NCBI GenBank assembly: GCA_965199805.1
Contig: CBDATO010000001.1
Span: forward strand, 2,108,001-2,172,000
Length of the DNA: 64,000 bases
Source of the DNA: DATAZK01 sp965199805
GTDB taxonomy: Bacteria > Actinomycetota > Actinomycetes > Frankiales > Frankiaceae
Direction: 5' to 3'
Shown: piece by piece, positions 21,148 through 29,432 of the stretch
Layout of the letters: each line of letters begins with the position of its first letter
Position numbering within the stretch: position 1 is the stretch's first letter
Program-made: the position numbers and the translations under genes
The notes under the pieces: generated by a model
What the model was told of the DNA's origin: nothing
The model's input: the letters and a program-made list of their open reading frames with translations, nothing else
The model's database searches: none

Positions 21148-21217
21148 CGACGGTTACGGTTGTCCCGCGCGCCGGGCAATGGCCGGCCGGCCGCGCACCG
21201 GGAGCGGAGGAGACGCG

Positions 21218-21910
21218 GTGACGCGCAGGGCGGCATCGGGGCGCAGAGACCTCACCGGGTCGCTCAAGGCACTGCCGTCGGCCACGACCCTGCCGAACCG
21301 GCTGTTCGACGAGCTCGAGGAAGCCATCATCAGCGGCTCGCTCGAGCCGGGTGAGCGGCTGCGCGCCGACGATCTCGCCGTGCACTACGGGGTGAGCCTG
21401 ATCCCGGTGCGCGAGGCGCTGCGCTCGCTGGACGAGGCGGGCTGGGTCGACATCACCCCGCGGCACGGGGTGCACGTCCGCGAGCGCACCGACACCGAGC
21501 TCCGCGAGCTCTTCGAGTTCCGCAGCCACGTCGAGGGCCTGGTCGCGCGGCTCGCCGCCGAGCGGCGTTCGGACGACGACCTCGCCGCCCTCGACGCGGC
21601 CGTGGCGGCGAGCAGCCGGGCGCGACGGCACGGAGCCGACACCGAGCTGCTCGACGCGTCGGCCCGGTTCCGGGACGCCTTGCGCGCCGCTGCGCACAAC
21701 AGCGTGCTGGAGGCGAACTCCGAGGCGCTCGAGAAGCGGGCCCGCTTCTACTTCTCCACCGTGGCGCACCAGCTGGGCAGCGAGTGGATGCGGGTGCACG
21801 AGCAGGTCCTCGAGCACGTGCGTGCCCACGACGCGCAGGCGGCGGACGACGTCACCCGCGAGCACATCCTCGCCACCGGCGAAGCGGTGCACGCACTGCT
21901 GTTCAGCTGA
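21218..21910 (+). CDS. GntR/FadR-type transcriptional regulator
   Basis: A 230-residue regulator with an N-terminal GntR winged helix (YGVSLIPVREALRSLDEAGWV, about residues 52-72) and a C-terminal all-helical FCD effector domain (ELFEFRSHVEGLVARLAAER, then the H-x-x-H region near the end). FCD domains bind small carboxylates through a metal. GTG 21218 is preceded by GGAGCGGAGGAG. It converges on the M20 peptidase gene (9-bp gap) and is the natural candidate regulator of the catabolic island to its right. Confidence 0.9.
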   Translation: MTRRAASGRRDLTGSLKALPSATTLPNRLFDELEEAIISGSLEPGERLRADDLAVHYGVSLIPVREALRSLDEAGWVDITPRHGVHVRERTDTELRELFEFRSHVEGLVARLAAERRSDDDLAALDAAVAASSRARRHGADTELLDASARFRDALRAAAHNSVLEANSEALEKRARFYFSTVAHQLGSEWMRVHEQVLEHVRAHDAQAADDVTREHILATGEAVHALLFS

Positions 21911-21919
21911 CAGTCCCGT

Positions 21920-23176
21920 TCAGCCGAGGACGGGCTCCGGCTGCAGGAAGCGCAGCGCCGTCGCGGCGTAGAGCGCCGCGCACCGCACCACCTCGTCCTC
22001 CTCGGCGTAGTCGTCCACGCCGGCCGAGTACGTCGGCTGGGGGCCGTAACACAGCGCCGGTACGCCCGCCGTCCGCCAGCGGCTCGCGTCACTGGCGGGC
22101 AGCCGGATCGCGTACGCGCTCGCCTCGCCGGTGAGGGTCTGCGCCGAGGCGGTCCAGCACCGGGCCAGCGGGCTCTGCGGCGAGGTCCAGTTGGCGTCCC
22201 AGCCCCGCAGCCGCTCGACCGACACCTGCGGGATGTCGCTCACCGCCTGCTCCACCAGCTGCTGCGCCGCGTCGGCGCTGATGCCCGGCGGCAGGCGCAG
22301 GTCGACCTCGGCCGTCGCGGTGGTGGCCACCTGGCCGATGAAGGTGCCGGCGGCGACGGTGCCGACGTTCGCGGTCAGGCGCAGGCCGGGGTCGCCAGGG
22401 GGTGCGGTGAGCCCGGCGAGGTCGGCCGGCAGCGCGCCGACGCCGCCGGTCAAGGCGTCGATCGCCAGGACGGCGGCGGCGATCCGGGCCGACGCCGAGG
22501 CGCCCGCCTGCACCGACGAGCTGTGCCCGGCCGCTCCCTCGGCCCGGATGCGCAGCCAGAGCACGCCCTTCTCACCGAGGGCCAGCCGGCGGAAGCCCGG
22601 TCCCTCCCCGCAGATCAGCCCGTCGCCGAGCAGATCCGGGTGGGTGCGCAGCAGGTACGCCGCGCCGTTGTCGCCGAAGACGACCTCGTCGCTCACGGCG
22701 GCCAGCGTCACGCGGCCGCTCCACACCGCCCGCTCCTCCGCGAGCAGGGCGAAGGCGCTGATCATGGCGGCGACGGCACCCTTCATGTTGCCCATGCCGA
22801 GCCCGTAGAGCCGGCCGTCGCGGCGGGTCAGCTCGAGGATCGGCACCGTCCAGGTGGCGGGATCGCCGGCCGGCATGGTGTCCATGTGCACGTTGAGCAC
22901 CAGGTGCGGGCCGGGGCGTCCGGAGTCGATCGAGGAGAGCACCGAGGGCATGTGCGGGTCCGCGAACTCGAGGCGTGCGTCGAGCCCGCGCTCGGCCAGC
23001 GCCGCCGCGACCACGTCGGCCACAGCACGGGTGTCGCCCGGCGGGTTCACGCTCGGCGCGGCCACGAGGGCCCCGCACAGCGCGACGAGCGACTCCCGGT
23101 CCACTTCGCACCGCTCCGGCAGGCCGGCGAGCACCCGCGCCAGCTCCCTGCCTGCGACTTGCTCCGAGGTCGTCAT
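21920..23176 (-). CDS. M20 family metallopeptidase / N-acyl amino acid amidohydrolase
   Basis: Di-zinc amidohydrolase of the M20 (ArgE/DapE/carboxypeptidase G2) family, 418 residues. Seen: first zinc motif N-V-H-M-D-T-M-P-A-G-D near residue 97, bridging-Asp region GLGMGNMKGAVAAM near residue 122, catalytic S-D-E-V-V-F-G-D near residue 160, dimerisation domain with G-H-S-S-S-V-Q near residue 218, and a final His-region. ATG 23176 overlaps the stop of the gamma-glutamyltransferase gene by 4 nt, so the two are translationally coupled. Likely cleaves an N-acyl or dipeptide-like amide. Confidence 0.88.
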   Translation of the reverse strand: MTTSEQVAGRELARVLAGLPERCEVDRESLVALCGALVAAPSVNPPGDTRAVADVVAAALAERGLDARLEFADPHMPSVLSSIDSGRPGPHLVLNVHMDTMPAGDPATWTVPILELTRRDGRLYGLGMGNMKGAVAAMISAFALLAEERAVWSGRVTLAAVSDEVVFGDNGAAYLLRTHPDLLGDGLICGEGPGFRRLALGEKGVLWLRIRAEGAAGHSSSVQAGASASARIAAAVLAIDALTGGVGALPADLAGLTAPPGDPGLRLTANVGTVAAGTFIGQVATTATAEVDLRLPPGISADAAQQLVEQAVSDIPQVSVERLRGWDANWTSPQSPLARCWTASAQTLTGEASAYAIRLPASDASRWRTAGVPALCYGPQPTYSAGVDDYAEEDEVVRCAALYAATALRFLQPEPVLG

Positions 23177-24660
23177 GCGGTCTCCTGTCGTGAGGCGGCG
23201 GCCGCCGCGGTGGTGCGTCGCCAGTCCGCGACCGCGAAGGGATCTGCTGTCCCTGTCATGACTCCTGCCGGCGCCCCGGCGGCCACGACGGCGCCGAAGA
23301 TCTCGGCGCCGGCCTGATCGGTGCTGATCCGGTGACCCGCCCCCGCCAGGGCGTTGCGGTCGGGATGGTCGGGCTCGAGGAGCAGGCGGCCGTCCTCGCT
23401 GCGCCAGCGCGGGGCGGTGACGGCGTCGGTCAGCGGGACGCCGGCGCGCAGCGCGCTGAGCAGCTGCAGCAACGTCTGGATCTGGCCGTCCGCGCCGGGG
23501 GTGGCGAGGGCGAGGGCCGATCCGTCGGGGCGCTCGAGGAGGGCGGGTGCGAGCGTGTGCACGGGCCGGCGCCCGGCGGCGGGAGCGTTGGGCCCGTCGG
23601 TGAAGCCGGCCGCGCGGTTGTTCAGGACGAAGCCGCCCTCCGGCACGAAGACGCCGGAGCCGAAGTTGTCGAAGACGCTGATCAGGGACGAGACGACGCA
23701 CCCGTCGGCGTCAGCCACCGCGACACCGGCGGTGTGCAGGTAACCCCGCGGTCCGCCGCGCAGCGAGGCGCGTTCCCGGTCGACGGTCAGCGGTGTGGTG
23801 AGCAGGCGCGCCCCGACCCCGCTCTCCGCGCGGTGGGTGAAGACGGCGGCGATCAGCTCCACCAGCAGGTGACTGTCCGGGACGTCCGCCTGCTGCTGCA
23901 GATACGACAGCGCCATCGCGAGCAGCACGCCCTGGCTCGGCGGCGGCTGGACGTGCACGACGTCGTCGCCCCAGCGGACGTCGATCGCCGAGCCGATCAG
24001 GGTCCGGTGCCGCGCGAGGTCCTGCGGGTGCAGCGCGCCGCCCGCGGCCGCGACAGCCCGGCACACGGCCTGTGCGATCCGGCCGGAGTAGAACGCGCTC
24101 CGCCCCTGTACGCCGATGGCCTCGAGGAGGTCGGCGAGCTCGGGCTGCACCCAGCGCTCGCCTGCGGACAGGTGCAGCAGCGGCCAGTCCTGCGCGCCGC
24201 CTGTTCGGAGGCGCGCGCGCTGCTCGGACACGGCCGTGGCCAGCCCGGGGTCGAGGGCGAGGCCTTCGCGGGCGGCGGTCACCGCCGGAGCGAGCACCTG
24301 CGCCAGCGGCAGCCGGCCCCACCGCGTGTGCGCGCCGGCCCAGCCCGCGACCAGACCGGGCACGGTGACGGACGTGCCACCGGTCGTGCAGCGCTCCGGC
24401 TGCCAGCGCGCCGGGCTCCTGCCCGTCCCGCTCACGGCGGTGACCCCGGAGCCGGGCAGCCGGACGAGCGCCAGCAGGTCGCCGCCCAGTCCTGCGGCGT
24501 CGGGCAGCACCACGCAGATCATCGCCTGCGCGGCGATCGCGGCATCCACCGCAGAACCGCCGGCTGCGAGGACCGCGCAGCCGGCGTCTGCCGCCAGCGG
24601 GTGCGCTGCCGCTACGGCACCGCGCGGCCCCGAGCGGAGGGACGCTTGCGGAGGGGCCAT
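23173..24660 (-). CDS. Gamma-glutamyltransferase family protein
   Basis: Ntn-hydrolase of the gamma-glutamyltranspeptidase family, 495 residues, made as one chain that autocleaves before a catalytic Thr. Thr310 in Y-L-H-T-A-G-V-A-V-A-D lies seven residues before the conserved Asp, as in characterised enzymes. The following F-G-S-G-V-F-V-P-E-G-G-F-V-L-N-N-R matches the small-subunit core. It starts with AAAHPLAADAG and has no signal peptide, so it is probably cytoplasmic. Start ATG 24660 has TATAAT 5 nt upstream (leaderless). The M20 gene follows with a 4-nt overlap. Confidence 0.85.
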   Translation of the reverse strand: MAPPQASLRSGPRGAVAAAHPLAADAGCAVLAAGGSAVDAAIAAQAMICVVLPDAAGLGGDLLALVRLPGSGVTAVSGTGRSPARWQPERCTTGGTSVTVPGLVAGWAGAHTRWGRLPLAQVLAPAVTAAREGLALDPGLATAVSEQRARLRTGGAQDWPLLHLSAGERWVQPELADLLEAIGVQGRSAFYSGRIAQAVCRAVAAAGGALHPQDLARHRTLIGSAIDVRWGDDVVHVQPPPSQGVLLAMALSYLQQQADVPDSHLLVELIAAVFTHRAESGVGARLLTTPLTVDRERASLRGGPRGYLHTAGVAVADADGCVVSSLISVFDNFGSGVFVPEGGFVLNNRAAGFTDGPNAPAAGRRPVHTLAPALLERPDGSALALATPGADGQIQTLLQLLSALRAGVPLTDAVTAPRWRSEDGRLLLEPDHPDRNALAGAGHRISTDQAGAEIFGAVVAAGAPAGVMTGTADPFAVADWRRTTAAAAASRQETA

Positions 24661-24665
24661 GAGAA

Positions 24666-24671
24666 ATTATA
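24666..24671 (-). promoter_or_regulatory. Consensus -10 element (TATAAT) of the gamma-glutamyltransferase operon
   Basis: A perfect TATAAT on the minus strand, 5 nt before the ATG at 24660, inside an A+T-rich island (24661-24678). The spacing implies a leaderless or near-leaderless transcript. Confidence 0.6.
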
Positions 24672-24684
24672 AAACATAGGGAGA

Positions 24685-24714
24685 GGAGCCGGCGGACCCC
24701 CGACCGCCGGCTCC
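24685..24714. promoter_or_regulatory. Perfect 11-bp inverted repeat between divergent catabolic operons
   Basis: GGAGCCGGCGG (24685-24695) and CCGCCGGCTCC (24704-24714) are separated by 8 nt. The repeat ends 23 bp before the GTG of the HbpS-like gene and lies 25 bp upstream of the opposing start. It could be an operator for the nearby GntR regulator or an RNA hairpin in the leader. Confidence 0.6.
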
Positions 24715-24737
24715 CGCCGTCTGAACGGAGCTGACCG

Positions 24738-25193
24738 GTGACCGCAACGACACCCTCCGCACTGCCCGCCGCGCCCGACATGTCGCTCGAGCTGGCCGAG
24801 CGGCTGCTCGGCGGCGTCCGCGCCGAGGCGGCCGCATCCGGGGTCGGCCTGGCCGCCGTCGTCGTCGACCGCGGAGGCAACCTGGTGGCAGCTGCGCGCA
24901 TGGACGGCTCGCAGCTGGGGGCGTTCTCCCTGGCCAACGACAAGGCGTACACCGCGGTCGCCTTCGGGCACCCGACCGGCGCCTGGGCGGAGAGCTCGAC
25001 GCCGGGCGGCTCGGACTGGGGCCTCGCGGGGACGCTCGGCGGACGGGCGATCGTCTTCGCAGGCGGCCTGCCCGTGTACGCGGACGGTGCGCTGATCGGG
25101 GCCGTGGGCGCGAGCGGTGCGGCGTCGACCGTGGATGCCCATTGCGTCCGCACGGCGATCGCCGCCGCCGGGCTGCAGAGCGAGCACCCGTGA
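24738..25193 (+). CDS. GlcG/HbpS family protein (DUF336)
   Basis: A 151-residue protein of the HbpS/GlcG/PduO-C fold. Seen: M-S-L-E-L-A-E-R-L at the N-terminal helix, the signature V-V-V-D-R-G-G-N-L-V-A-A-A-R-M-D-G near residues 42-58, NDKAYTAVAF near residue 68, GGLPVYADGALIGAVGASG near residue 115. Family members bind heme or corrinoid or are of unknown role, and often sit in catabolic operons. No signal peptide, so cytoplasmic. First gene of a five-gene operon with 4-nt overlaps. Confidence 0.85.
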   Translation: MTATTPSALPAAPDMSLELAERLLGGVRAEAAASGVGLAAVVVDRGGNLVAAARMDGSQLGAFSLANDKAYTAVAFGHPTGAWAESSTPGGSDWGLAGTLGGRAIVFAGGLPVYADGALIGAVGASGAASTVDAHCVRTAIAAAGLQSEHP

Positions 25194-25936
25194 GGACGGT
25201 GCTGGTCGCCGGCGGGGCGACCGGGATCGGTGCGGCGACCGTCCGGGCGCTGCGCCGCCGGGGTGACCGGGTCCTGCTCGCCGACCGCGCCGAGCTCGCG
25301 GCGAAGGAGCTGGTCGCCGAGGACCTGCCCGGGCCCGCGGAGGCGTTCGTCTGCGACTTCGCCGACGTCGACGCGCCGGCCGCTGCCGTGGCCGCCGCTG
25401 CGGAGTTCGGCCAGGGCGTCCTCGACACGGTCTTCTACAACGCCGCCATCCTGGAAGCCCGCCCGCTCGCCGACTGGGATGCCCAGGCCTGGGACCGCAG
25501 CGCGGCGGTCAACCTGCGTGCGCCGTTCCTGATGGTGCAGGCAGCGGCCCCCTTCCTGCGGGTGGACCGGCGCGGCCGGGCCGTCCTCACCTCGTCCACC
25601 GGAGCTTTGCGCGGTCATGCGCAAATGCCCGCGTACCACGCGACCAAGGCCGGCCTTTTGGGCCTCGTCCGATCATTGGCCGACGAGCTCGGCCCGGACG
25701 GGGTGACGGTCAACGCCGTCTGCCCGGGCTGGGTCGACACCCCGTTCAACGACGCCTACTGGGACGCGCAGGCCGATCCAGGCGCCGCCGAGCAGGCGCT
25801 GGTCGCCGGGATTCCGCTACGCCGCCAGGCCCGGCCGGAGGACATCACCGGGATGATGCTGTTCCTCGCCTCCGACGAGTCGGCGTACGTGACCGGCCAG
25901 AGCCTCGTGGTGGACGGCGGGTACACGGCCGTATGA
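25190..25936 (+). CDS. SDR family oxidoreductase
   Basis: NAD(P)-dependent short-chain dehydrogenase, 248 residues. Cofactor motif GGATGIGAA near residue 8, N-A-A near residue 84, catalytic Ser in L-T-S-S-T-G near residue 132, and Y-H-A-T-K with Tyr/Lys near residues 147-151. The terminal SYVTGQSLVVDGGY-like sequence is classical for SDRs. GTG overlaps the preceding stop by 4 nt. An Asp near residue 31 (L-L-A-D-R) favours NAD(H). Substrate unknown. Confidence 0.88.
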   Translation: MRTVLVAGGATGIGAATVRALRRRGDRVLLADRAELAAKELVAEDLPGPAEAFVCDFADVDAPAAAVAAAAEFGQGVLDTVFYNAAILEARPLADWDAQAWDRSAAVNLRAPFLMVQAAAPFLRVDRRGRAVLTSSTGALRGHAQMPAYHATKAGLLGLVRSLADELGPDGVTVNAVCPGWVDTPFNDAYWDAQADPGAAEQALVAGIPLRRQARPEDITGMMLFLASDESAYVTGQSLVVDGGYTAV

Positions 25937-27105
25937 GCGCCCCGATGCTGCTGACCAACCCGGCCCGCAGTGACGTCGTGCCCGACGCCGGCTTCGGCGC
26001 GCTCGGCCGCGCCCCGCTGCACACCCACCAGGCTCTCGACGGCTACGCCCCCACCCCGCTGCGCTCGCTGCCCGCGCTGGCCGAGCGGCTCGGCGTCGCG
26101 AGCGTCCAGCTGAAGGACGAGTCGAGCCGGCTGGGCCTGCCGTCCTTCAAGATCCTGGGGGCGTCGTGGGCGGTGCTCACCGCCGTGGCCCGCGAGTGGC
26201 TCCAGGACCCGGACGAGCTGCCGGCACTGTCGCGGATGCGGGAGTCGCTCGCGTCCGGCCCGCCCGGCCGGAAGCTGGCCGCGGCCACCGACGGCAACCA
26301 CGGCCGCGGCGTCGCGCGCATGGCCGGCCTGCTCGGGATCGGAGCCCACGTCCTGGTGCCCGCGGGCACGGCGCAGGCCCGGATCGACGCGATCGCCTCC
26401 GAGGGCGCCCGCGTCGAGGTCGTCGACGGCACGTACGACGACGCCGTGGCCGCGTCGGCGGCGCTGGCCGACGACAGCACGCTGGTCATCTCCGACACGT
26501 CGTGGCCCGGCTACGAGCGGGTCCCGCGCAGCGTGATCGACGGGTACTCCACCCTCTTCCACGAGATCGACGACGCGCAGGCCGCCGCCGGGCTGCCGGC
26601 CCCGACGCTCGTCGCCGTCCAGGCCGGCGTCGGCGCCTTCGCTGCCGCGGCGCTCCGGCACTACCGCGGCGAGCCCCGTGCGGTCCCGGTGCGCACCGTG
26701 GTCGTGGAGCCGATCGCGGCGCGCTGCCTGCTCGAGTCGGCGCGCGCCGGGCGGGTGACCGAGGTGTCCGGACCGCACCCCTCCACCATGGCCGGACTGA
26801 ACTGCGGCCTGCCGTCGCTGCTGGCCTGGCCGGTGATCGTCGCCGGCACGGATGTCTTCGCGGCGATCGACGACGAGTGGGCGTACGAGGCGATGCGGGC
26901 GCTGGCGGCCGAGGGGATCGACTCCGGGGAGTCCGGTGCGGCCGGGCTGGCCGGGCTGCTCGCCGCTGCCTCGCACCCGGCCACCGCAGCCGAGGTCGGG
27001 CTCCGGCCCGACGCCCACGTCCTCCTCGTGAACACCGAGGGCGTGACCGACCCGGCCAACGCGGCCGCGGTGCTCGGACCCGGCGCAGGGAAGGAGCTCG
27101 TATGA
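25933..27105 (+). CDS. Diaminopropionate ammonia-lyase family protein
   Basis: Fold-type II PLP lyase, 390 residues. The characterised family converts 2,3-diaminopropionate to pyruvate and two ammonia. Seen: Y-A-P-T-P-L-R-S-L near residue 38, LKDESSRLGLPSFKILGASWA near residues 59-79 with the PLP-binding Lys in SFK, T-D-G-N-H-G-R-G-V-A near residue 118 (cofactor phosphate and pyridine loop), and VQAGVGAFAAAALRHY near residue 230. ATG overlaps the preceding stop by 4 nt. It is the most substrate-informative gene of the island. Other serine/threonine-lyase-type substrates cannot be excluded. Confidence 0.85.
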   Translation: MSAPMLLTNPARSDVVPDAGFGALGRAPLHTHQALDGYAPTPLRSLPALAERLGVASVQLKDESSRLGLPSFKILGASWAVLTAVAREWLQDPDELPALSRMRESLASGPPGRKLAAATDGNHGRGVARMAGLLGIGAHVLVPAGTAQARIDAIASEGARVEVVDGTYDDAVAASAALADDSTLVISDTSWPGYERVPRSVIDGYSTLFHEIDDAQAAAGLPAPTLVAVQAGVGAFAAAALRHYRGEPRAVPVRTVVVEPIAARCLLESARAGRVTEVSGPHPSTMAGLNCGLPSLLAWPVIVAGTDVFAAIDDEWAYEAMRALAAEGIDSGESGAAGLAGLLAAASHPATAAEVGLRPDAHVLLVNTEGVTDPANAAAVLGPGAGKELV

Positions 27106-27914
27106 CGGCAGAACTGAACGACGAGGCGTACGGCCTGCTCCGCGGGCGTCGGGCGGTCGTCACCGGAGGGTCGCGCGGCATCGGTCGGGCGATCGCCGAG
27201 CGCTTCGCCGCCGAGGGGGCTGCCGTCGCGGTTGCGGACATCGACGCCGCCGGAGCCGCTGACGTCGCTGCCGCTCTGACCCGGACCTACGGGGTGCCGG
27301 CGCTCGGCGTGGCGATGGACGTGGCGGACCCGGGCAGCGTGCGCGCCGCCGCCGACGCGGTCGAGGCCGCGATCGGCACCTGCGACGTCATCGTGCCCAA
27401 CGCCGGGATCCTGGTGATCAAGCCGGCGCTGGAGATGACCGACGCCGAATTCCGCCGGGTCACCGAGGTCAACCTGAGCGGTGCGTTCTCGACCGCCACC
27501 GAGTTCGGCCGCCGGCTCGCCGCGAGCGGACGGCCCGGCTCGGTGATCTTCACGTCGTCGCTGATGGGGGTACGCGGAGCACCGGGCAACGCCGCGTACG
27601 CGGCCTCCAAGTTCGGCATGGTCGGGCTCGCCGAGAGCATGGCCGCCGACGTCGCGGGCGCCGGCATCCGGGTCAACGCGGTCTGTCCCGGCCAGATCGA
27701 GACCGAGATGCTGGCCGACATGTTCGTCACCCGCGGCGAGCGGTCGGGACAGACCCCTGAGCAGGAGCGGGCCGCCTTCGAGCGGCGCATCCCGCTCGGC
27801 CGCCTGGGCGACGTGCGGGAGGTCGCCGACGCGTACGTCTTCCTGGCCAGCGGGCTGAGCAGCTACGTCACCGGTCAGTGCCTCGTCGTCGACGGCGGCT
27901 GGATGGTCGGGTGA
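27102..27914 (+). CDS. SDR family oxidoreductase
   Basis: Second short-chain dehydrogenase of the operon, 270 residues. Cofactor motif GGSRGIGRA near residue 21, N-A-G near residue 104, catalytic Ser in FTSSLMG near residue 152, Y-A-A-S-K near residues 166-170, and a terminal S-S-Y-V-T-G-Q-C-L-V-V-D-G-G-W. Asp near residue 46 (VADIDAAG) favours NAD(H). 4-nt overlaps on both sides. It is not a close copy of the first SDR, so the two probably act on different alcohols. Confidence 0.88.
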   Translation: MTAELNDEAYGLLRGRRAVVTGGSRGIGRAIAERFAAEGAAVAVADIDAAGAADVAAALTRTYGVPALGVAMDVADPGSVRAAADAVEAAIGTCDVIVPNAGILVIKPALEMTDAEFRRVTEVNLSGAFSTATEFGRRLAASGRPGSVIFTSSLMGVRGAPGNAAYAASKFGMVGLAESMAADVAGAGIRVNAVCPGQIETEMLADMFVTRGERSGQTPEQERAAFERRIPLGRLGDVREVADAYVFLASGLSSYVTGQCLVVDGGWMVG

Positions 27915-29416
27915 GCGGACGGGCTCGGCTGCGGCATCGGCTCCGGCGGGCGGCCCGCCCGTCCGTCGCGGTGATCGGCGGCGGCTTCGGAGGCATCGCG
28001 GCGGCGGCCCGGCTCAAGCTGTCGGGGGTCGAGCGGTTCGTCGTCTTCGAGCGGTCGTCGACGGTCGGCGGCACCTGGTGGGACAACCACTACCCGGGTG
28101 CGGAGACCGACGCGCAGTCGCATCTGTACTGCTTCAGCTTCGCGCCGTACCGCTGGAAGCGCACCCACAGCCGTGGGGCCGAGGTGCAGGAGTACCTCGA
28201 GTACGTCGTCGACCGGTTCGGCCTGCGCCGGCATTTCCGCTTCGGGACGGCCGTCACTTCGGTGACGTGGGACGAGGCCGCGCAGCAGCAGGTGCTCGTC
28301 GTCGAGACCCCGGACGGCACCGTCGAGCAGCGCTTCGACGCCGTCATCTGCGCCGTGGGGATGTTCAACGCGGTCAAGCTCCCGGCGCTGCCGGGCCTGC
28401 CGGACTTCACCGGAGCCGTCGCCCACACCGCCCGCTGGGACGACGGGCTCGACCTGCGCGGCAAGCGGGTGGCGGTGATGGGCACCGGATCCAGCGCCTC
28501 GCAGGTCGTCCCCGCCATCGCCGACGACGCCGGACGCGTCCACCTCTTCCAGCGCCAGCCGGGCTGGCTGCTGCCCAAGGGCGACCACGACTTCAGCCCC
28601 CGTGAGCAGGCGCTGTACCGCCTCCCCGGTGTGTGGCGGGCGCGGCGCTGGCACCTGTACTGCAAGCAGGACGTCAAGGAGGTCGGCGGTCAGCTCTTCC
28701 GGCCGGGATCGCGGGTCAATCGGAAGGCCGAGGCGCGGGCCCGGGCGTACCTGGACGAGGTGTTCGCCGACCGGCCCGACCTCAAGGCGGCGGTGACCCC
28801 GCGCTACCCGTTCGGCGGCAAGCGGTCGCTGCTCAGCAGTGCCTACTACGCGTCGCTGCTGCACCCGTCGGTCGAGCTGGTGCCGCACGCGATCAGCCAC
28901 TGCACGCCCACCGAGGTCGTCGACGTGACCGGCGTGGCCCGCGAGGTGGACGTCCTGGTGCTGGCCACCGGCTTCGTCGCCACCGATTACCTGTGCAGCG
29001 TCGACGTGGTGGGGCGTGACGGCCGGAAGTTGCGGGACGAGTGGGCCGGCGAGCCGTTCGCGTTCCTCGGCCTGACGGTGCCCGGGTTCCCCAACTTCTT
29101 CATGCTGTACGGGCCCAACACCAATGGCGGACTGATCGTCTCGAACCTGCAGCGCCAGGCCGCGTACGCGACCAGCGAGATCCTGCGGCTCGGGCGAGGG
29201 CAGGTCACCAGTATCGAGGTGCGGCCCGACATCACCCGCTGGTACAACGCCGGCGTTCAGTGGCTCATCGGGCGCACCGCCTTCACCGCGACCGACAACT
29301 ACTTCCAGACCCGTTCCGGCAAGGTCGTGACCCAGTGGCCGGACGGGGCGAGCACATACGCACTGGCCACCCTGCTGCTGCGGCGTCCGAGCACCTGGGG
29401 TCGGCGCCACTCCTGA
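27911..29416 (+). CDS. Baeyer-Villiger type flavin monooxygenase
   Basis: Class B FAD/NADPH monooxygenase, 501 residues, inserting oxygen next to a ketone or oxidising heteroatoms. The N-terminal FAD Rossmann motif is G-G-G-F-G-G near residue 20. The BVMO fingerprint F-x-G-x-x-x-H-x-x-x-W is exact at residues 166-176. The NADPH Rossmann motif GTGSSASQ is near residue 195. The ATG motif A-T-G-F is near residue 354. Last gene of the operon, starting with a GTGA overlap. With two SDRs upstream, an alcohol-to-ketone-to-ester sequence is plausible. Confidence 0.9.
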   Translation: MSGRARLRHRLRRAARPSVAVIGGGFGGIAAAARLKLSGVERFVVFERSSTVGGTWWDNHYPGAETDAQSHLYCFSFAPYRWKRTHSRGAEVQEYLEYVVDRFGLRRHFRFGTAVTSVTWDEAAQQQVLVVETPDGTVEQRFDAVICAVGMFNAVKLPALPGLPDFTGAVAHTARWDDGLDLRGKRVAVMGTGSSASQVVPAIADDAGRVHLFQRQPGWLLPKGDHDFSPREQALYRLPGVWRARRWHLYCKQDVKEVGGQLFRPGSRVNRKAEARARAYLDEVFADRPDLKAAVTPRYPFGGKRSLLSSAYYASLLHPSVELVPHAISHCTPTEVVDVTGVAREVDVLVLATGFVATDYLCSVDVVGRDGRKLRDEWAGEPFAFLGLTVPGFPNFFMLYGPNTNGGLIVSNLQRQAAYATSEILRLGRGQVTSIEVRPDITRWYNAGVQWLIGRTAFTATDNYFQTRSGKVVTQWPDGASTYALATLLLRRPSTWGRRHS

Positions 29417-29432
29417 GAGGCATGCTGGACGC

